A stretch of 64,000 nucleotides of DNA from Diadema setosum (lineage: Eukaryota > Echinodermata > Echinoidea > Diadematoida > Diadematidae): the NCBI GenBank assembly GCA_033980235.1, contig CM067079.1, positions 25,748,658 to 25,812,657 on the forward strand. Reading direction: 5' to 3'. Below the pieces are notes generated by a model. It searched no databases. It was given only the letters and a program-made list of their open reading frames with translations, and was not told the DNA's origin. Shown here one piece after another: positions 58,801 to 64,000 of this stretch (its first letter is position 1; every line of letters starts with the position of its first letter). Position numbers and translations under genes: made by a program.

Positions 58801-59793
58801 GAAATTTATGAAGGATTATTGATATTTTCGCAGGTAGGGTCAATGAACTTGGGAGTTCAGGCTCTGCGTATTTGAGGTTTGCACACGCGCACTAAAGTGC
58901 TTGCTCTAGTTTCTGCTAGGGCGAGGCGTGCCTTGCAGCTGAGGGTTTATGACGTAACAAAGGCTCCTATATTGGGAAATCAGGCGATTTTCAGCACACA
59001 GTGCTATAAGTACGTATGGGTGGAGGTCACTGATATCTCTATGGAAGAACAAGATCAGTGGTGGAAATGAGCTGCATGCTTCGCGGAGGTCTGCGCTCTC
59101 AGAGTGCTTTTCTAGTATTGTCATGTTTTCCCTTCTTATATCGTCTATTTTTTGCTTATTGATTTTCTTTTTCTAGTATCATCTTTTATATGGGGGATCA
59201 ACAATTTTGCATGCAATAATCTTCATTATAATATTTGCAGACCTGCACATTTGTATAGAATTAGATCTAAAATTTAAATTCAACGTAATACGATACTAAA
59301 GAGTCTTATATTTTCAGTCGATGGTCTGTTGAGAAATTAATAATTCACAATGCTAGGTCCTGATCTACGTAGACAACAGAATTTGTTTGACTGAAATTGC
59401 CACATGCGTTGAATTAACGTTAGGATGACTGTGTTGTACAGGAGAGGTGATGTGGTGATAGGGCTGCTGAAATCTATGATGTCCTCCAGGAGCTGTGTCT
59501 TCTCCTATAGTGTGAAATTAGAGAGTCAGAACCTTCATTAAAAAAAAGAAAACAACAAAACTACATGTCTGTCACCTTCATTTCTCCGAAGACCGAGAAT
59601 GCATTGTGGAGGGAGGAAGGGGGGGGGGGGGGGATGGGTGGGGGCAGAATCCATGAAAGTGATGCATTTTATTTTAATATACTTTAAAAGCTGCTACACT
59701 GGCACAGAATTGCCTTGAAATGTAGTATTATGTGGTGTGAATGACATATTTCTGTTGAAAAAAGCAAAAGGACACACACAAACACATACACAA

Positions 59794-59835
<42 letters not shown>

Positions 59836-61877
59836 TCATTCACACCCGCACAGGCACAATCTCTATAATGATGCAGTCCCAACCAGAAAAGTTAAAGGGA
59901 TAGTACAGTATTGGTGGAGATGAGAATTGGGCTTTTAACTTTTTGCGAGATACCAAGAAAACACTTATGATATAGTACAGAGCATACCACTTTAAGAGGA
60001 ATTCAAAGTTTATTTGATGAAAATCGGGTTTGGAATGACTGAAACATCCAAAAACAAAGTAAAACAAAGCGATCGTAATAAAGTGTGGGTCCCACACTTT
60101 ATTAGAATCGCTCATTTTTTGATATCTCAGCCATTTCAAAACCAATTTTCATCAAATAAACGTTGAATTCCTCAGAGAATTACACGCTCTTTCATATTTC
60201 ATAAAAGGTTTCTCATTATCTCACCAAAAATGTTAGAAACCTGAAATAAGGTCTCAAACAAAACTATACGAACTCTTTAAATGTGACAGAGAGAATGAAC
60301 ATGAAAGTAAGTACTCCTGTGAATCCATGAAAATGATGCATTTCATTTGAATGAAAGCTTAGAAACTTCCTATATTCACTGGAGGATTCCCTTCAGATAC
60401 TGTATACGCCATATATTTCGCTAGTCTAAAATTTCGCGAATCGGGAACTCCCGACAATTTCGCGAGTGGTTAAATTCGCGATCGTGGAGTCTTTTACTGG
60501 AATGGAGAAGTGTACACGCATGCGTTACATTCACACCGGGATCAGGGTCAATATATGCGTGTGTCTTTAATTTTGTGAATAGCACCTGACAAGCGAAATT
60601 CGCGAAAATAAAAACCTCGCGAAATATTCGGCGTATACAGTATTGTATGATATGATGTAAATGACTTGTTTCTGTTGAAAAACAGAAAGCAAAAGGACAC
60701 ACACACACACACAAACACATACACAAACATACACACATACACACATCCATTCACACAAGCACATTCACAATCTCTATAATGGTACTGTCCCAACCAGAGA
60801 AGTTGAGTGTGACAGAGAGAATGAAAATGAAAGTAAGTACTCCTGTGACCTCTCTGCGTGCATTCCTCCAGAAATGTTAAAAAGACTGTATTCAGTGAAG
60901 ATACTTTCCTTATTTTTTTTTTCCTCGAGAGATAATTGCCCATGTCTGTGCAGCATCAACAATTTTGGAGCAGGAAAAAAAAGAAGACGCATTGCATTTA
61001 AGAAGATGACTCACATAGTAAACATTTATATCACAGCAGGAGTAATGATCATTATGTAACTATTGACTTCTGCAGGGGACCATTTCATGAAGAAACTTGT
61101 CGGATAAAATATCTGACAAGTTTCTTTTATCCGACAAGTTGTGAGAAATTCTTTATTCTGATTGGCTGATTTCTGTGAACTTGTCGGATATAATTGACTT
61201 GTCGGACATTTTATCCGACAAGTTCCTTCATGAAATGCCCCCAGGAATCGTACTTATTCGCAGTACGGCAATCAATAGTTTTGGATGTTACCACTAGAGA
61301 TCTGAGATGTTGCGTGTCCTTATAATATAACATAGCATAACATACAATAATATATCATAACATATAACATAACAAAACAAAAACAAAAACAAAAAACCAA
61401 AACAAATCAAAACATAACATAACATAATGTAACCTAACAACCAGTATTCATATCGCAGCTTTTCAAAATAGATTCGAAGCATTCATGCAGTTACAACAGA
61501 ATACAAGAAAAAACCCCACTATATTTAGTGAACTAAACCAAAGAAAGAAAAACAAAATGCAAAACAAAACAAACATTATAATAGTCATTATTATCATCAA
61601 TATTATATAAATGTCATATTATTGTATTAACAATTTGTCATTTTTTCCCCAGACTGCTTCATTCTTTGAATGGCATTACTGTAAAATCATATAATAATAA
61701 TAAAAAAAAAAGTATATATATATTTTTTCTCTCAAATATTTATTTTAAATTCACAAATTGTGCTGATCTTCAAGTCAAATTGTAAGAAGTAAACTCACCT
61801 GCTCTTTGTCCATTTCAGGATGCAACGTTTCTCTATGGGCTCGGAATGGTATACTTTCACTTCAATGCCTACCAGTG
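37493..61877 (+). CDS. KDM6A: Gene B: UTX/KDM6A histone H3K27 demethylase, N-terminal part, 3' incomplete
   Basis: Five plus-strand exons (listed below) join in phase into about 121 codons: a short N-terminal tail, the conserved SRLFGF motif, and the first TPR units, ending in FLYGLGMVYFHFNAYQW. Vertebrate UTX/UTY have the same order (LDSRLFGF, then CQLGHFNLLLEDY, ALSAYQ, FLYGLGLVYFHYNAFQW), so identification is strong. UTX is a nuclear Fe(II)/2-oxoglutarate dioxygenase removing H3K27 methylation within COMPASS-like KMT2C/D complexes; the TPRs bind partners and the JmjC catalytic domain is C-terminal. The JmjC part lies right of the window, so catalytic residues cannot be checked here. The N-terminal tail is shorter than in mammals. 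Intron 2 is about 16.4 kb. Confidence 0.93.
37683..37749 (+). CDS. KDM6A: Gene B exon 2: conserved SRLFGF motif
   Basis: Acceptor TTGTATTTCAG, donor GTACGT; phase 2 in, phase 0 out. Reads RLFGFMTTEGEDGAQKK then AMLNK. The RLFGF motif followed by an acidic-Gly-Ala-Lys helix is the N-terminal signature of UTX/UTY (RLFGFVRFHEDGARTKALL in mammals). Confidence 0.93.
39066..39263 (+). repeat. TGGCGGATCCAG element, copy 2
   Basis: Starts AGTGGCGGATCCAGAGGGGG and ends GAATTCCTGAATCCACCCC. Contains a tandem duplication of a TTTTTCGTTAAAAATAAAAG unit (39114-39172). Confidence 0.7.
40076..40132 (+). repeat. AGGTCAC tandem repeat
   Basis: GGTCACAAGTCACAGGTCAC followed by more CAGGTCA units, 7-bp period. 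AGGTCA is the nuclear-receptor half-site, but a simple tandem repeat explains the pattern as well. Confidence 0.8.
43981..44018 (+). repeat. Poly-T tract
   Basis: About 36 T in a row in UTX intron 2; could be the inverse tail of a retroposon, but no body was recognised. Confidence 0.9.
45679..45843. mobile_element. GGGCCC-type foldback, copy 2
   Basis: Arms CCTGTTTCATAAAGCT...TAAAGTTACGAA...GGTGATCAGTTCT and their inverse; same TTTCATAAA end as the 11045 copy but different arm sequence. No CCAAT word in the loop. Confidence 0.78.
45876..46056 (+). repeat. Minisatellite, about 45-50-bp unit, four copies
   Basis: Repeats of TTGAGAATCGTATCTGAGAG then AAGATGAATCAAGTTT with small changes, adjacent to the foldback at 45679. 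Confidence 0.7.
46369..46735. mobile_element. Near-perfect palindrome, about 170-bp arms
   Basis: Left arm 46369-46540 and right arm 46565-46735 are reverse complements; about 120 bp of the arms are identical by direct comparison. The loop is about 24 nt (AGGTTCGCGTCCCTGGTCAG region). Ends TTAAAGGGGAAGGC and inverse. Mirror ORFs on both strands arise from the symmetry and are not genes. Confidence 0.95.
49917..51966. mobile_element. Pogo-like element with GATATCTCGTTATA motifs, interrupted
   Basis: Left end GTGGAAACTCGATATAACGAG; right end inverse (TATATACCGAGCTTCCCC). GCCGATATCTCGTTATA occurs near both ends. The interior is interrupted by the 50134-51251 element. Confidence 0.65.
50134..51251. 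mobile_element. Inner element with TATGCCTCCGCCA ends
   Basis: Left end TTATGCCTCCGCCACG plus GTGCCGGAGGCAT; right end ATTATGGCGGAGGCATACC...TTCTAGTT. Has a GTCCGTCCTTCC pyrimidine tract and four clusters of AGGTCA half-sites (near 50334, 50480, 50634, 50798). The TTCTAGT end resembles the 811-1195 family. Confidence 0.75.
54200..54305 (+). CDS. KDM6A: Gene B exon 3: first TPR
   Basis: Acceptor CTTCTTCACAG, donor GTGAGT; phase 0 in, phase 1 out. Reads AISQLEQQIKKKGVTDPKVY then CKLGHYHLLLGEYSK. The C-x-L-G-H-x-x-L-L-L-x-x-Y-x-K-A run is the first TPR of UTX. It follows exon 2 in frame across 16.4 kb, with no residues missing relative to mammalian UTX. Confidence 0.96.
54477..54569. mobile_element. 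93-bp short inverted-repeat element, copy C
   Basis: Begins TTAACCCATTGAGGATG and ends CGTCCTCAACAGGTTAA, with CCCGAATATGCTCGGG inside. Same length as copies A and B. In UTX intron 3. Confidence 0.8.
54828..54956 (+). mobile_element. Right-half fragment of the 390-bp element
   Basis: Shares ATCATCAAATAAACTTTGAA and the CCTCACCACAACCAATACTA block leading to a degraded end. Left half absent. Confidence 0.55.
55790..55850 (+). repeat. GTTTT pentamer microsatellite
   Basis: About eight GTTTT units then poly-T/poly-G, in UTX intron 3. Confidence 0.93.
57437..57530 (+). mobile_element. tRNA-derived SINE fragment
   Basis: GTGGCTCTGTGGTTGAGTCC then GGTTCTTGGTTCAGTCCTCG resemble boxes A and B. Aligns with the clearer copy at 62545. 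Confidence 0.6.
57722..57771 (+). CDS. KDM6A: Gene B exon 4: TPR continuation
   Basis: Acceptor CATTGTTACAG, donor GTAAGT; phase 1 in, phase 0 out. Reads LSAYQTFFTKDKEYWK, equivalent to the LSAYQRYYSLQSDYWK segment of UTX. Only 50 nt long, so likely missed by ab initio prediction. Confidence 0.95.
57892..58035. mobile_element. GGGCCC-ended foldback, copy 3
   Basis: Ends GGGCCCTGTTGCATTG and, inverted, TTATGCAACAGGGCCC, with ATCAAACACAAGTTTG and inverse parts inside. CAGCCAATAAGA near the middle. In UTX intron 4. Confidence 0.8.
58608..59116 (+). mobile_element. MITE-like element, CTCTGCCAAGG family, copy 3
   Basis: Starts TTACCTTGGCCAAGG, has a (GTTA)n stretch at 58665-58680, and ends GCGGAGGTCTGCGCTCTC...TTCTAGT. 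The most complete copy; in UTX intron 4. Confidence 0.7.
59776..59836 (+). repeat. CA microsatellite
   Basis: (CA)n next to the 390-bp element copy. The same flanks (AAAAAGCAAAAGGACACAC, CAATCTCTATAATG) recur around the shorter CA array at 60693-60775, so the flank plus array was duplicated. Confidence 0.93.
59892..60280. mobile_element. 390-bp terminal-inverted-repeat element, copy 2
   Basis: Same unit as 32368-32757 with only scattered differences visible by eye; same central palindrome. In UTX intron 4, directly after a CA microsatellite. Confidence 0.88.
60398..60642. mobile_element. TTTCGCGA-rich MITE, copy 2
   Basis: Ends TACTGTATACGCC and, inverted, GGCGTATACAGTA. Multiple TTTCGCGAA words arranged as inverted sets. 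In UTX intron 4. Confidence 0.82.
60690..60785 (+). repeat. CA microsatellite with flanks duplicated from 59750-59880
   Basis: Shares GTTTCTGTTGAAAAA, AGCAAAAGGACACACAC, and CAATCTCTATAATGG with the 59.8-kb array. Confidence 0.85.
61074..61243. mobile_element. GGGCCC-type foldback, copy 4
   Basis: Ends GGGGACCATTTCATGAAG and, inverted, CTTCATGAAATGCCCCC. ACTTGTCGGATAAAAT units repeat in both directions. TCTGATTGGCTGA (CCAAT inverse) in the loop. Confidence 0.8.
61819..61877 (+). CDS. KDM6A: Gene B exon 5: second TPR start, last exon in window
   Basis: Acceptor GTCCATTTCAG, donor GTAAGT; phase 0 in, phase 2 out. Reads DATFLYGLGMVYFHFNAYQW, nearly identical in pattern to UTX (AAFLYGLGLVYFHYNAFQW). 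The next expected piece (AIKAFQEVL-like) was not found between 61878 and 64000, so exon 6 must lie to the right. Confidence 0.95.
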
Positions 61878-62192
61878 GTAAGTCACTCTTCTCAGTGGTG
61901 GGGTGGTGGTGGTGGTGGTGGTGTGTGGATGTGATGATTGTAATGATACACATTGGTTTAAAGAAGAGAGAAATACTCAAGTAGATGAGCTGGGGAGGTG
62001 AACAGAAAGAATGGTAGAAAAAAAAAGTGAATCAATTGAGACACAAAGATATGAAGGGTTTGAGGGGGTTGATAGGAAGAGAAAGTGAAAGAATAGAACA
62101 GAAAGAGTGGTAGAAAAAAATATGTTCATAGATAGAGAAAGAAAGAGATGTGAAGAGCTTGAAGGGGTTGATCAGAAGAGAAGGTAAATAGG

Positions 62193-62417
62193 TACTGTAT
62201 AAGCTGTTATTGTTGCGAGGGTTTAATTTTCGCGAATTTCGCGAATCACAGTTGGATCGCGAATTTAACAACACGCGAAAATGTCTCTGTGCGCCCTGTC
62301 AATAGTGCATTAATGTAAGCGTCGGCGTCAATTCGCGAAAACAATATCTCGCAAAAATGTCTATGGCCTTGTCATTCGCGAAAATATCTGTACGTGAAAA
62401 TAACAGTGTATACAGTA
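62193..62417. mobile_element. TTTCGCGA-rich MITE, copy 3
   Basis: Ends TACTGTATAAGCTG and GTGTATACAGTA; TTTTCGCGAATTTCGCGAAT inside. Family resemblance to the copies at 9222 and 60398 is in ends and CGCGAA words, with diverged interiors. In UTX intron 5. Confidence 0.75.
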
Positions 62418-62544
62418 AATAGTCTAAGACAGAGAGAGATATAGTATGAAGTAAAGAGTAATAGAGAAGTGTAGATGGAATGGGTGAAGAGATAAAGAAA
62501 AGAAAGAGAGAGTAAGAGTGAGAACTGAGAGGCATAACAAGGAG

Positions 62545-62720
62545 CCATTGTGGCTCAGTGGTTAAGACCATGGACTCTCAATCTTAAGGTTCCTGGTTCA
62601 AGTTCCCCAGCAGCAGTGGCTGTGCCACCTAGCCAGGGCACTTAAACTTCATCGCCTAGTCCTTGGAGGAGACTTAAAGCTGTTGTTGGACCCTTAATTG
62701 CTTGCAGGTAAGCATTTAAG
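62545..62720 (+). mobile_element. tRNA-derived SINE
   Basis: GTGGCTCAGTGGTTAAGACC (box A type) and TTCCTGGTTCAAGTTCC (box B type) at tRNA spacing, followed by a body with CATCGCCTAGTCCTTGGAGG and GACTTAAAGCTGTTGTTGG. The body resembles SINE bodies common in echinoderm DNA (recalled, not searched). In UTX intron 5. Confidence 0.7.
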
Positions 62721-63282
62721 TGCTTTGAAAGCCACTAATTCAAAGAAGTCCAAACACAAACGTACAAATGATACAAAATTATCACTGATGTTGATTTTTC
62801 CAAACCTGTTAATATTTACTGAGACTGTCTATAAAATTCTATTGTATCAGTCACAGATTATAGATGTCTGTGCCATATGCTGTATCATGTGTGCTGGCTT
62901 CATGCCTGAACACTCCCTATTTTAAAATGTACGCACATATCTTGTGAGACAAGTTTCACAAGATATTCGCAAAATCCGTCATGCTGCTACTTCCTGTCTT
63001 TTAGTCCTGCTGCTTGCTGCGTGCATTGTCTGTTCATATCTTGGCTAGCATGACAATATCCACGAAGAGTTCAACATGTTTTGGTTCCAAAACAGTTAAA
63101 TAAACAAACATACAGATGCTACAATAGATCATTATTTTCCAAGCCTGATGTCTCTTGAATAAATCTGGTGGAAAGCTAGATATTTTAGCTCTTTTCTCCA
63201 TGCTTCAGCAAATAATTGTGCATGGAGGCATTAGCAGTGAATTTGACTTTGCTAGGCAGTGTATGCCGTGGATAGAGGGAGA

Positions 63283-63368
63283 GAAACAAGCAAGCAAACA
63301 AGCAAACAAACAAACAAGCAAGCAAGCAAGCAAACAAACAAACAAACAAACAAGCAAACAAACAACAC
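63283..63368 (+). repeat. AAGC/AAAC tetranucleotide microsatellite
   Basis: (CAAGCAAA)n-like array in UTX intron 5. Confidence 0.95.
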
Positions 63369-64000
63369 AGCAACAACATCAACAACAATAGCAACAACAA
63401 AAGATGGGGTGATGGGATTGGTTTCTTGATTGTGTGGCCTACCTCACATTACTGTTTCTGGACTGCAGTGTTTATCCATGGTTCATTTATGCTCAGGCCA
63501 TTCTGCTTGTGTGAGATATGGGATATGATGTAAATATTCAAGACAATGTAGAATATGGTGTATGATACATCACAATCTGTGATTTTTGTTTTTGTTTTTG
63601 TTTGTTTCCATCCCACCTGCATTCGACAATGATCCATCACGTCTCAAAAGCATTTTCCTGTACCCATTTGTCTAGTTGTCTTCTCTTTTATTTGCTTAAC
63701 CCTCATAGGACTGCCATCTTGAAAGCTCAAGCTGGCTTCCTGTGGGATAGCATGTGCTTTTGAAAATTAAATTTATTTGAGTGTGTTAATACAAAGTCCC
63801 CAGAGTGGGTGTGTCCTGGAGGACAGTGTGTGTGTGTGTGTGTTATCGAAAATCAAATTGATTTGAGTGCATGTTTATCTACAGTCCCCAGAGTGGGTGT
63901 GTGCAGACTCATACATATTCATGATGACATGATTATTCATTAATGATATGAGTGGTGCGAGATGGTTACTATTTCAAAATGTGATTTGTGGATCTTTCTG

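Overview
Eukaryotic, intron-rich, AT-rich animal DNA. The window holds parts of two multi-exon genes and many short DNA transposons, foldback elements and microsatellites. A lineage-diverse extracellular mosaic protein (SRCR, discoidin/F5-8C, mucin repeats), a UTX-type histone demethylase and many pogo-like MITEs suggest an invertebrate deuterostome, most likely an echinoderm such as a sea urchin. That placement is inference; no single sequence proves it.

Gene A (minus strand, about 27267 down to 384 and continuing left out of the window) was assembled by hand from 21 coding exons with compatible splice phases, about 1549 codons so far. In order it encodes: a short signal-peptide-like start; a discoidin-like module resembling the N-terminal region of FBXL4; a divergent SRCR domain; a long Ser/Thr mucin-like segment with 10-residue and 24-residue repeats; two F5/8C (discoidin) domains; a beta-sandwich segment (MAM or laminin-IV like) with a Ser/Thr insert; a third F5/8C domain; a second Ser/Thr/Pro-rich stalk; and a helical segment resembling the start of a GAIN domain. 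The predicted product is a large secreted or membrane-anchored adhesion or receptor protein. If the GAIN reading is right, a GPS site and membrane segments should lie left of base 1.

Gene B (plus strand, from about 37493 and running out of the right edge) is the 5' end of UTX/KDM6A, the H3K27 demethylase with N-terminal TPR repeats. Five coding exons are visible, giving the conserved N-terminal RLFGF motif and the first TPR units. Intron 2 is about 16.4 kb and full of repeats. The two genes are divergently transcribed, about 10 kb apart.

The rest is repeats. Region by region: 1-27 kb, gene A introns with foldbacks and MITEs; 23.0-23.5 kb, an unusual palindromic array of a TTCGTTATTCCGAAGG-type unit; 27.3-37.4 kb, intergenic DNA with microsatellites, GAATT pentamer arrays and a decayed second copy of the palindromic array; 37.4-54 kb, gene B intron 2 with a near-perfect 170-bp-arm palindrome at 46.4-46.7 kb and nested transposons at 49.1-52.5 kb; 54-64 kb, gene B exons 3-5 between SINEs, foldbacks and TTTCGCGAA-containing MITEs. 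I saw no rRNA gene, no convincing functional tRNA gene and no CRISPR array.
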